Below are positions 1 to 4,644 of a stretch of DNA of 6,610 bases, piece by piece. Position 1 is the stretch's first letter. Every line of letters begins with the position of its first letter. The position numbers and the translations under genes are program-made. Under the pieces are notes generated by a model, which was not told the origin of the DNA, did no database searches, and saw only the letters and a program-made list of their open reading frames with translations. Source of the DNA: an uncultured Faecalibacterium sp. (GTDB lineage Bacteria > Bacillota > Clostridia > Oscillospirales > Ruminococcaceae); NCBI GenBank assembly GCA_900765705.1, contig CAAFSR010000393.1, forward strand, positions 1 through 6,610, given 5' to 3'.

Positions 1-353
1 ACCTTGGCAGGGTCGCGCAGCATCCCGGAGCCTTTGCCCTTGGCGGTCACCGTCCCGGCGGGGCAGCCCAGATTCAGATTCACCTCGGCATAGCCCAGCG
101 CCCGCAGCTGCCCGATCATCCACGCAGCCAGCTCGCCATCCTTTGCCAGCAGCTGCGGGATGACCGGCGCACCGGGGTTTGCCTCCGGGGCAAGCTCTGC
201 CATCTTCTTTTTAATGAGCACCCGGTTCTCCGGTGGGGAGATAAAGGGCGCATAGTAGCGGTCGACAGCGCCTTCTGCGCCGAACCATTTCTGGTGGGTC
301 TGCCGCCAGACCCGGTCTGTAAACCCCTCCATAGGGGCAGCATAATAAAGCAT
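1..353 (-). CDS. dus: tRNA-dihydrouridine synthase, N-terminal part (runs off left edge)
   Basis: The enzyme reduces specific uridines in the tRNA D-loop to dihydrouridine, using FMN and NAD(P)H, in the cytoplasm. The visible 117 codons read from an ATG at 353 down to the window edge. They open with MLYYAAPMEGFTDRVWR, the usual Dus/TIM-barrel start carrying the FMN-contacting APM-G-TD segment. They include VIPQLLAKDG (about residues 64-73) and NLNLGCPAG (about 92-100), whose Cys97 matches the catalytic cysteine of the family (COG0042). Family members are usually about 310-340 residues, so roughly one third is present. The ATG has a GGAGA ribosome binding site at 361-365, seven bases away. The gene stands alone, downstream of the cysK terminator on the same strand. 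Which tRNA position it modifies cannot be told from this part. Confidence 0.93.
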   Translation of the reverse strand, partial: MLYYAAPMEGFTDRVWRQTHQKWFGAEGAVDRYYAPFISPPENRVLIKKKMAELAPEANPGAPVIPQLLAKDGELAAWMIGQLRALGYAEVNLNLGCPAGTVTAKGKGSGMLRDPAK

Positions 354-385
354 GGGCGTTTCTCCAAACGATTTTTGTTACCGGT

Positions 386-394
386 ATTGTAGCA
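386..394 (-). promoter_or_regulatory. Probable dus promoter, extended -10
   Basis: On the minus strand this reads TGCTACAAT, a TGn-extended -10 element with TACAAT. It lies about 33 bases upstream of the dus start codon. The hexamer 17 bases further upstream (TTTCCC, 409-414) is a poor -35, as is common for extended -10 promoters. It sits between the cysK terminator and dus, so dus is probably transcribed on its own. Confidence 0.5.
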
Positions 395-426
395 TAAAAT
401 CGGGTGCGGGGAAAGGGGAGGGGTGT

Positions 427-464
427 AATAAAAAACTCCCGCCCTGCGGGGTGCAGGGCGGGAG
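427..464 (-). terminator. Rho-independent terminator of cysK
   Basis: An 11-12 bp GC-rich stem pairs 436-447 with 453-464 around a 5-base loop. On the minus strand it is followed by TTTTTATTA (435-427). It lies 18 bases beyond the cysK stop codon, so cysK is probably a single-gene transcript. Confidence 0.88.
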
Positions 465-481
465 CAGAAAGCTGTTTGGAA

Positions 482-1414
482 TTATTCCGCAAACAGCGGA
501 GTGGACAGGTAGCGGTCGCCGGTATCGGGCAGCAGAACAACAATGTTCTTGCCGGCGTTCTCCGGGCGCTTTGCCAGCTGGATGGCGGCCCAGACGGCAG
601 CACCGGAGGAGATGCCCACCAGCACGCCCTCCTTGTGGCCGATCAGACGGCCGGTGGAAAAGGCGTCGTCGTTTTCCACGGCAATGATCTCGTCATAGAT
701 GGTGGTGTCCAGCACGTCCGGCACAAAGCCTGCGCCGATGCCCTGGATCTTATGTGCACCGGCAGTGCCCTTGCTCAGTACGGGGGAGGAGGCGGGCTCT
801 ACGGCCACCACCTTGACGGCGGGGTTCTTGCTCTTGAGGTACTTGCCAACGCCGGTCACAGTGCCGCCGGTGCCAACGCCTGCCACAAAGATATCCACCT
901 TGCCATCGGTGTCCTCCCAGATCTCAGGACCGGTGGTCTCGATGTGTGCCTGCGGGTTGGCGGGGTTCACGAACTGGCCGGGGATGAAGGAATTGGGGAT
1001 CTCCTTGGCCAGCTCGTCGGCCTTGGCAATGGCACCCTTCATGCCTTTGGCACCCTCGCTGAGCACCAGTTCGGCACCGTAGGCCTTCATCAGCTGGCGG
1101 CGCTCCACGCTCATGGTCTCGGGCATGACGATGATGATGCGGTAGCCCTTGGCGGCAGCCACAGCAGCCAGACCGATACCGGTGTTGCCGGAGGTGGGCT
1201 CGATGATGACAGAGCCTTCCTTCAGCAGGCCCTTGGCCTCGGCGTCGTCGATCATCTTCTTGGCAATGCGGTCCTTCACAGAGCCGGCGGGGTTGAAGTA
1301 CTCCAGCTTGGCAATAACGTGGGCGGGCAGCTGCTCTTCCTTTTCAATATGGCTGAGCTCCAGCAGCGGGGTGTGACCGATCAACTGATCTGCGGCGGTA
1401 TAGATCTTGCTCAT
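482..1414 (-). CDS. cysK: Cysteine synthase A (O-acetylserine sulfhydrylase)
   Basis: This PLP-dependent enzyme makes L-cysteine and acetate from O-acetyl-L-serine and sulfide, the last step of cysteine biosynthesis, in the cytosol. The 310-residue product has the normal length. It starts MSKIYTAADQLIGHTPLLEL. The PLP lysine is Lys47 in NPAGSVKDR. The substrate-binding loop TSGNTGIGLA is at about 74-83, and the glycine-rich phosphate loop GTGGTVTGVGKYLK follows in the second half. The protein ends PDTGDRYLSTPLFAE. The reading frame is open to an ATG at 1453 (13 extra residues), but the ATG at 1414 has an AGAGGG ribosome binding site at normal spacing and matches the family N-terminus. The gene is divergent from an Rrf2 regulator, which is a common arrangement for cysteine or iron-sulfur control of cysK. 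A perfect consensus promoter lies upstream. Confidence 0.96.
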   Translation of the reverse strand: MSKIYTAADQLIGHTPLLELSHIEKEEQLPAHVIAKLEYFNPAGSVKDRIAKKMIDDAEAKGLLKEGSVIIEPTSGNTGIGLAAVAAAKGYRIIIVMPETMSVERRQLMKAYGAELVLSEGAKGMKGAIAKADELAKEIPNSFIPGQFVNPANPQAHIETTGPEIWEDTDGKVDIFVAGVGTGGTVTGVGKYLKSKNPAVKVVAVEPASSPVLSKGTAGAHKIQGIGAGFVPDVLDTTIYDEIIAVENDDAFSTGRLIGHKEGVLVGISSGAAVWAAIQLAKRPENAGKNIVVLLPDTGDRYLSTPLFAE

Positions 1415-1443
1415 AATACTTGTCCCTCTTTCTGATATCGTTA

Positions 1444-1481
1444 CAGGGTACATGGCCCTGTCTTGCGCCGGTGTGTCCGGC
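1444..1481 (-). other. cysK 5' leader with two small hairpins
   Basis: If transcription starts near 1525, cysK has an untranslated leader of about 110 bases. It holds two GC-rich hairpins in a row: GCCGG/CCGGC around a 5-base loop (1467-1481) and CAGGG/CCCTG around a 7-base loop (1444-1460). No T-run follows either, and I do not recognise a T-box or a known riboswitch. The second hairpin contains the upstream in-frame ATG at 1453. The hairpins may only tune mRNA stability. Confidence 0.35.
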
Positions 1482-1502
1482 TATGATTCCCTCTAAACCT
1501 TT

Positions 1503-1525
1503 AAACCAACATTGTTTGTGGGTTT
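1503..1525. promoter_or_regulatory. Putative Rrf2-family operator at the cysK start site
   Basis: A 23-bp imperfect palindrome, AAACC-A-ACA-TTGTT-TGT-G-GGTTT, is centred on 1514. The arms AAACC/GGTTT and the inner ACA/TGT pair perfectly. It covers about +1 to +23 of the predicted cysK transcript, a repressor-type position. The CC-N13-GG core with A/T flanks resembles the type 2 motif I recall for E. coli IscR. Binding by the adjacent regulator is inferred. Confidence 0.5.
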
Positions 1526-1531
1526 GATGGC

Positions 1532-1560
1532 ATTATAGTCCTGTTTGGCCTGCTTGTCAA
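1532..1560 (-). promoter_or_regulatory. cysK promoter, perfect sigma-A consensus
   Basis: On the minus strand TTGACA (1560-1555), a 17-base spacer and TATAAT (1537-1532) match the sigma-A consensus exactly. Transcription should start near 1525. A promoter this strong next to a palindrome at +1 suggests control by repression. Confidence 0.85.
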
Positions 1561-1583
1561 GAAGTTTTTTGAAAAAAGTGGGA

Positions 1584-1612
1584 TTGAAAAGTGATTTACC
1601 CTGTTGTATAAT
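1584..1612 (+). promoter_or_regulatory. Promoter of the Rrf2 regulator gene
   Basis: TTGAAA (1584-1589), a 17-base spacer and TATAAT (1607-1612) form a near-perfect sigma-A promoter about 40 bases before the regulator's start codon. Its -35 lies 23 bases from the divergent cysK -35, with a symmetric T6-G-A6 tract between them at 1565-1577. Confidence 0.85.
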
Positions 1613-1618
1613 GGGTTT
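1596..1618. promoter_or_regulatory. Second putative Rrf2-family operator over the regulator's -10
   Basis: This window aligns without gaps to the palindrome at 1503-1525. It shares ACC at the left, TGGGTTT at the right and the same CC-N13-GG spacing. The inverted arms ACCC/GGGT (1598-1601 and 1613-1616) are perfect, and the site covers the TATAAT at 1607-1612. It would fit autorepression. It is weaker than the cysK site because the left arm has TTACC in place of AAACC. Confidence 0.38.
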
Positions 1619-1650
1619 AAATAAAAATTGACCGGAAGGAAGTACGAATC

Positions 1651-2082
1651 ATGATCGTTTCGACCAAAGGACGCTATGCACTGCGGGTGATGATCGACCT
1701 TGCAGAGCACCAGTCTGAAAAATATGTTCCGTTAAAGGCAGTGGCTGCCCGGCAGGAGATCTCGGAGAAGTATCTGGAAAACATCCTCAAGGTGCTGGTG
1801 CAGAACGGCTTTCTGGAGGGGCTGCGCGGCAAGGGCGGCGGCTACCGGCTGACCCGCAGCCCGGACCAGTACACCGTAAGCGAGATCCTGATGCTCACCG
1901 AGGGCAGCCTTGCCCCGGTAAGCTGCCTGACCCCCGGCGCCTCCGCCTGCGCCCGGATGGCGAGCTGCCGCACCTACGAGATGTGGAAAGGCCTCAACGA
2001 TTTGATCTCGGACTATTTCGGCAAGATCACACTGGCGGACCTTGCCCTGCCGGATCAGGCCGGCAACGATTATGTGATCTGA
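1651..2082 (+). CDS. Rrf2-family transcriptional regulator with three IscR-like cysteines
   Basis: The 143-residue protein has the Rrf2 layout. The N-terminal winged helix starts MIVSTKGRYALRVMIDLA, the recognition-helix region is ISEKYLENILKVLVQNGFL (about 37-55), and the wing is GLRGKGGGYRL (57-67). Three cysteines at 92, 100 and 106 stand where E. coli IscR carries its cluster ligands (92, 98, 104), which suggests a 2Fe-2S or other redox or metal sensor. CymR, the Rrf2 cysteine regulator of Bacillus, lacks this triad as I recall it, so the protein may read iron-sulfur status rather than CysK-bound O-acetylserine. The ATG has an AAGGA site at 1636-1640. The gene is divergent from cysK and ends in its own terminator. 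The exact subfamily and the ligand are not settled. Confidence 0.92.
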   Translation: MIVSTKGRYALRVMIDLAEHQSEKYVPLKAVAARQEISEKYLENILKVLVQNGFLEGLRGKGGGYRLTRSPDQYTVSEILMLTEGSLAPVSCLTPGASACARMASCRTYEMWKGLNDLISDYFGKITLADLALPDQAGNDYVI

Positions 2083-2123
2083 CCCTTGCGCACCGGCATT
2101 GCCCCGGTGCGTTTTTTGTACAG
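2083..2123 (+). terminator. Terminator of the Rrf2 gene; repeat copy A
   Basis: An 8-bp stem (2089-2096 with 2104-2111) around a 7-base loop is followed by six T (2112-2117), one base after the Rrf2 stop codon region begins. The 41 bases 2083-2123 recur almost unchanged at 2942-2983, differing by two substitutions in the loop and one extra T. The match also includes CCCTTG before the stem and GTACAG after the T-run. Confidence 0.9.
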
Positions 2124-2132
2124 AAAGAGCAC

Positions 2133-2160
2133 TTGCAATTTTTTGTTAAAATGATAAACT
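2133..2160 (+). promoter_or_regulatory. Weak candidate promoter for the GNAT gene pair
   Basis: TTGCAA (2133-2138), a 16-base spacer and TAAACT (2155-2160) are the best hexamers in this short AT-rich gap. The implied start would fall almost in the ribosome binding site, so the assignment is doubtful. Some promoter is needed here because the Rrf2 terminator lies just upstream. Confidence 0.25.
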
Positions 2161-2179
2161 ATAAATGGAAGGTGATACG

Positions 2180-2695
2180 ATGATTTTTGAACCTTATATC
2201 GAGTTAAAAGATGGGAATAAGATGTCGGTCATCATCCGAAGGATGCGGCGCTCCGATGCGGAAAGAACAACGCGCGCGCCGGTCTGGCAGACAGACTGGA
2301 CGAGCGCGTATATTGAAACGTCTCCTTATGAAAAATATGCAGTGGAAACGGCAGACGGGGAATTGATCGCGCTGGGAATGTATGAGGCGCTGGAAAGTGC
2401 TCTAGTTGTCCGGGTCGTTTATATGGAAAGCCAGCCGGAAAGCAACCCGACGTTGGCGGGTGCAAAGCGCAAGTACAGCGGGATCGGAAAGCTGATGATC
2501 GCTTACGGGATAAAGCTGTCGATAGATCATGGGTTTGGCGGCGATGTGATTTTAGAAGCAAAAACAGATGCGTTGGCGACACATTATCGGGAGGATTTTG
2601 GTGGGATAGAGCTGCCCGTTTTTGACGGCGGTGCACCACGCTTTCTGATACAGGGCGAAGCGGCAAAGCACATTTTTTTCGGTTATTTGAAATGA
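2180..2695 (+). CDS. GNAT-like N-acetyltransferase, substrate unknown
   Basis: The 171-residue product, starting MIFEPYIELKDGNKM, reads as a GNAT-fold enzyme that would transfer an acetyl group from acetyl-CoA. The central strand VVRVVYMES is followed by KYSGIGKLMIAYGIKLS (about residues 101-117). This fits the Q/R-x-x-G-x-G/A pyrophosphate-binding loop, with Lys replacing Arg/Gln. ATHYREDFGG (about 134-143) resembles the motif B A-x-x-x-Y-x-x-x-G segment. The frame is open to an ATG at 2165, but that ATG lies inside and against the ribosome binding site GGAAGGTG (2167-2174), which serves the ATG at 2180 five bases on. Nine bases separate this gene from the next, so the two form one unit. Base composition looks AT-richer than the flanking genes, and the unit is bracketed by repeated terminators. 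The substrate cannot be inferred. Confidence 0.75.
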   Translation: MIFEPYIELKDGNKMSVIIRRMRRSDAERTTRAPVWQTDWTSAYIETSPYEKYAVETADGELIALGMYEALESALVVRVVYMESQPESNPTLAGAKRKYSGIGKLMIAYGIKLSIDHGFGGDVILEAKTDALATHYREDFGGIELPVFDGGAPRFLIQGEAAKHIFFGYLK

Positions 2696-2704
2696 GGGAT
2701 AAAC

Positions 2705-2929
2705 ATGAAAGAAAAGCTGTGCAGTGCTTATATGCAGGATGCGGAAAAGGATAAGCAGTATTATGAGATCTTTTTTGGGATGTGCCGCAAGTTCCACATC
2801 GATTGGGCAACGGCAGACGACCGGGAAAAAGAATTTATCACAGAGGTGACACGGGTGACCTACGAGCGCGAACGTGCCGTACAGGCGGGTGCTTCGCCTG
2901 AAAAAGTGCGTCCGGCGTTTTCGGCGTGA
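2705..2929 (+). CDS. Small hypothetical protein paired with the GNAT gene
   Basis: I do not recognise this 74-residue protein. It starts MKEKLCSAYMQDAEKDKQYYE, is rich in charged and aromatic residues (KDKQYYEIFFGMCRKFHIDW) and should be mostly helical. I see no signal peptide, membrane segment or zinc-ligand pattern. The start is set by a GAGGGAT ribosome binding site (2694-2700) overlapping the previous gene's stop codon, so translation is probably coupled. It ends just before the second copy of the repeated terminator. It could be a partner or substrate of the GNAT protein. An antitoxin role is conceivable from size and pairing, but no ribbon-helix-helix or other antitoxin DNA-binding motif is evident. 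Confidence 0.7.
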   Translation: MKEKLCSAYMQDAEKDKQYYEIFFGMCRKFHIDWATADDREKEFITEVTRVTYERERAVQAGASPEKVRPAFSA

Positions 2930-2941
2930 TAGAATACGGCT

Positions 2942-2983
2942 CCCTTGCGCACCGGCACTGCACCGGTGCGTTTTTTTGTACAG
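2942..2983 (+). terminator. Terminator of the GNAT pair; repeat copy B
   Basis: An 8-bp stem (2948-2955 with 2963-2970) around a 7-base loop is followed by seven T (2971-2977). The 42 bases match 2083-2123 at 39 of 41 aligned positions plus one extra T. The similarity stops sharply on both sides. Confidence 0.9.
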
Positions 2984-3006
2984 TTCTGCGCAAAAGGTGC
3001 AGAACT
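2982..3006 (+). other. Hairpin between terminator copy B and the lrgA promoter
   Basis: AGTTCTGCGC (2982-2991) pairs with GTGCAGAACT-like sequence (2997-3006) through ten base pairs, one of them G-T, around the loop AAAAG. It has no T-run. It overlaps the last bases of the terminator repeat and lies just upstream of the lrgA -35, so it could be a protein-binding inverted repeat or an accident. Confidence 0.3.
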
Positions 3007-3024
3007 TCTTGGCAGGTTTTACGA

Positions 3025-3053
3025 TTGATGGTGCGGGCAGTCCGCGGTATACT
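3025..3053 (+). promoter_or_regulatory. Probable lrgAB promoter
   Basis: TTGATG (3025-3030), a 17-base spacer and TATACT (3048-3053) form a good sigma-A promoter. Transcription would start near 3060, about 45-70 bases before the possible lrgA starts. I see no obvious LytR-type direct repeat. Confidence 0.65.
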
Positions 3054-3103
3054 GTTACCTTGTGTGAAGCAGAAATTTCCGGATAAAAAGCCGGTCATAT
3101 GTT

Positions 3104-3496
3104 GTGAAAATCAGAAAGGGGAGTTCTGAAACGAAGTATATTTTTCAGTTCGGGCGCATTCTTGCGTTCTGTTTTCTGGGCGAGGTGCTGCACGCGGTGC
3201 TGCCGCTGCCGGTGCCTGCCAGCGTGTACGGTCTGGTGCTGCTGCTGGCAGCCCTGATCACCGGTGTGGTAAAGCTGGAGCAGGTCAAGGAGACCGGCAC
3301 CTACCTGACCGGTATTTTTCCGCTGCTGTTCGTGCCCGCCGCTGCGGGCATCATGGAGCTGTGGGCAGAAATGGGACAGCTGCTGCTGCCTATTCTGATC
3401 GCGATCCTGCCGGTGACGGTGCTGGTGATGGCCGCCGCCGGCCGCACCACGCAGGCGCTGACCGCCCGCAGCAAAAAGGAGGCTGACCATGACTGA
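3104..3496 (+). CDS. lrgA: LrgA/CidA-family membrane protein (holin-like)
   Basis: This small integral membrane protein works with LrgB. The pair is described as antiholin-like in cell lysis control and, in several Firmicutes, as a pyruvate-type transporter. Four hydrophobic segments lie at about 16-33, 41-56, 67-84 and 93-113. The family hallmarks PLPVPASVYGLVLL (34-47) and FPLLFVPAAAGIM (72-84) are present. The coordinates use the only nearby standard start, GTG at 3104 (130 residues), but it has no ribosome binding site. A strong AAAGGGGAG (3115-3123) stands seven bases before an in-frame ACG at 3131, where the next residues KYIFQFGRIL match the usual LrgA N-terminus after Met. The true protein may therefore be 121 residues starting at ACG. 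The gene overlaps lrgB by 8 bases. Confidence 0.9.
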   Translation: MKIRKGSSETKYIFQFGRILAFCFLGEVLHAVLPLPVPASVYGLVLLLAALITGVVKLEQVKETGTYLTGIFPLLFVPAAAGIMELWAEMGQLLLPILIAILPVTVLVMAAAGRTTQALTARSKKEADHD

Positions 3497-4196
3497 GTTG
3501 CTGAACGATTTTCTGACCGGCTCGGCGGCATGGGGCGTGCTGCTTACGCTGGCGGCCTTTGCGCTGGGCACGATCATCAATAAGGTGACCGGCAAGGCCA
3601 TCTTCAACCCGCTGCTGCTGGGCGGCATTTTTGTCATCATCTTTCTGTCGGTGTGCAATATCCCCTATGGGGACTATAAAACCAGCTCTGCGCCGGTAAG
3701 CTACCTGCTGCTGCCCGCCACAGTGGCACTGGCCATCCCGCTGTATGAAAAGCTGGATCTGCTCAAAAAGAATGCGCCCGCCATCATCGCGGGCATTTCG
3801 GTGGGCACGCTGGTCAGTCTGGGCAGCGCCTTTGCACTGGCGCTGGCAATGAACCTGACTAAGGAGCAGTACGCCACCCTGCTGCCGAAATCCGTGACCA
3901 CCGCCATCAGCATGGATGTAGCCGCAGAGCTGGGCGGCATCGCCGCCCTGACCGGTGCCATCGTCATCGTGACCGGCATCGTGGGCGCGCTGCTGGCCGA
4001 GACCGTGTGCAAGGTGTTCCACATCACCGACCCCATCGCCAAGGGCGTGGGCCTTGGCACGGCAGCCCATGCCGTGGGCACCAGCAAGGCGCTGCAGATG
4101 GGCGAGGTGGAGGGCGCTATGAGCGGCCTTTCCATCGCCGTGGCCGGTGTGCTGACCGCTGTGCTCTGCCCGGTGTTCGTGGGCTTTATTCAATAA
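3489..4196 (+). CDS. lrgB: LrgB/CidB-family membrane protein
   Basis: The 235-residue polytopic membrane protein partners LrgA in the cell membrane. It has the LrgB signatures LLPKSVTTAIS (131-141) followed by the Gly/Ala-rich segment ELGGIAALTGAIVIVTG, and GVGLGTAAHAVGTSKAL (186-202). About seven hydrophobic stretches span nearly the whole length. The length is normal for the family (about 225-240). The ATG at 3489 has an AAGGAGG site at 3476-3482, six bases upstream, inside the end of lrgA. The 8-base overlap implies coupled translation. The function follows the family: antiholin-like regulation of lysis or export/import of small carboxylates. Which applies here cannot be read from sequence. 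Confidence 0.95.
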   Translation: MTELLNDFLTGSAAWGVLLTLAAFALGTIINKVTGKAIFNPLLLGGIFVIIFLSVCNIPYGDYKTSSAPVSYLLLPATVALAIPLYEKLDLLKKNAPAIIAGISVGTLVSLGSAFALALAMNLTKEQYATLLPKSVTTAISMDVAAELGGIAALTGAIVIVTGIVGALLAETVCKVFHITDPIAKGVGLGTAAHAVGTSKALQMGEVEGAMSGLSIAVAGVLTAVLCPVFVGFIQ

Positions 4197-4246
4197 TCCT
4201 GCGTGCAGCCGCAGCCCTTTCCGGGAAGCATTTTGAGATAAAAAAC

Positions 4247-4292
4247 AAAAGCTCCGGGCTCTTCTCCTGTCGAGAAGGGCCCGGAGCTTTTT
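4247..4292. terminator. Strong terminator after lrgB, probably bidirectional
   Basis: A 16-bp stem with one G-T pair (4251-4266 with 4272-4287) closes on a 5-base loop. Five T follow on the plus strand (4288-4292). The A-runs on the left side give a T-run on the minus strand, so it could also have ended the former malQ gene, whose stop codon is at 4316-4314. Confidence 0.9.
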
Positions 4293-4313
4293 GTGCGGAG
4301 AGGATGCCGGCTG

Positions 4314-4590
4314 TTACGCCCAGTTCATCCGGCCGTAGCGGGTGGTCAGCTGGCAGATCTCCTTTTGGAGCTTCTTTGTCAGCTGGGTCTTTTTCAGCCG
4401 CCAGCGCCGTGGGCAGGTTTTTCTTGTCCAGCTGGAACAGGCCCGGGTTTGCCCATGCATCCGCCGAATCCAGCGCCACATAGATGGGGATATCGCCGAT
4501 GATGCGGATGCCCTTGCTGTTGGCGTAGGCTTTCAACCTGCGCCACTGCTCGTCGAACTTGAACTGCAGGTACTTGTAATACTCCACCTC
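4314..4590 (-). pseudogene. malQ: 4-alpha-glucanotransferase (amylomaltase) remnant with internal deletion
   Basis: MalQ disproportionates maltodextrins. Only scraps remain here. From about 4590 downward on the minus strand the frame reads EYYKYLQFKFDEQW, then KGIRIIGDIPIYVALDSADAWANPGLFQLDKKNLPTA, a conserved stretch from the middle of GH77 enzymes, split here for brevity. At about 4404-4409 this frame leaves the family pattern. In a different frame WRLKKTQLTKKL...ICQLTTRYGRMNWA follows to a TAA at 4316-4314, which fits the MalQ C-terminus. The missing middle would hold the catalytic Asp and Glu residues, about 300 codons by usual family length of about 500. The N-terminal part is also gone. 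No usable start or ribosome binding site is present. The original frame stays open through the terminator into 4186, which is incidental. Confidence is high in the family, lower in the exact junction. Confidence 0.85.
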
Positions 4591-4626
4591 AAAATAAAAT
4601 CTCCCGGCATTCAAGCCGTTCCGGAG
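4591..4626 (-). terminator. Possible terminator of the AraC-family gene
   Basis: On the minus strand CTCCGG...GGC and GCC...GGGAG can pair across 4626-4601 with a small internal bulge, followed by ATTTTATTTT (4600-4591). It lies just past the regulator's stop codon. The stem is imperfect, so this is a moderate call. Confidence 0.45.
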
Positions 4627-4644
4627 AAATTATGGCAGATGTTT

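Noticed and set aside
404..1435. Long open frame of 343 codons on the plus strand opposite cysK
   Set aside because: It mirrors cysK codons, has low-complexity Gly/His/Leu-rich composition and no family motif. cysK itself is unmistakable.
1412..1453. ATG at 1453 as the cysK start
   Set aside because: It would add 13 residues that are not part of the CysK family N-terminus. The ATG at 1414 has the better ribosome binding site.
2165..2182. ATG at 2165 as the GNAT gene start
   Set aside because: It abuts and overlaps the GGAAGGTG that serves as ribosome binding site for the ATG at 2180.
3099..3107. Two-codon upstream frame ATG TTG TGA just before lrgA
   Set aside because: It has no ribosome binding site, and such a short frame arises easily by chance.
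3390..4193. Open frame of 267 codons on the minus strand opposite lrgAB
   Set aside because: The His/Gln/Gly-rich composition is typical of an antisense frame. lrgB on the other strand explains the region.
4186..4614. Continuous 142-codon minus-strand frame as a real gene
   Set aside because: It starts at a TTG without a ribosome binding site, departs from MalQ similarity after the junction at about 4404 and reads through the lrgB terminator. The true MalQ tail is in another frame.
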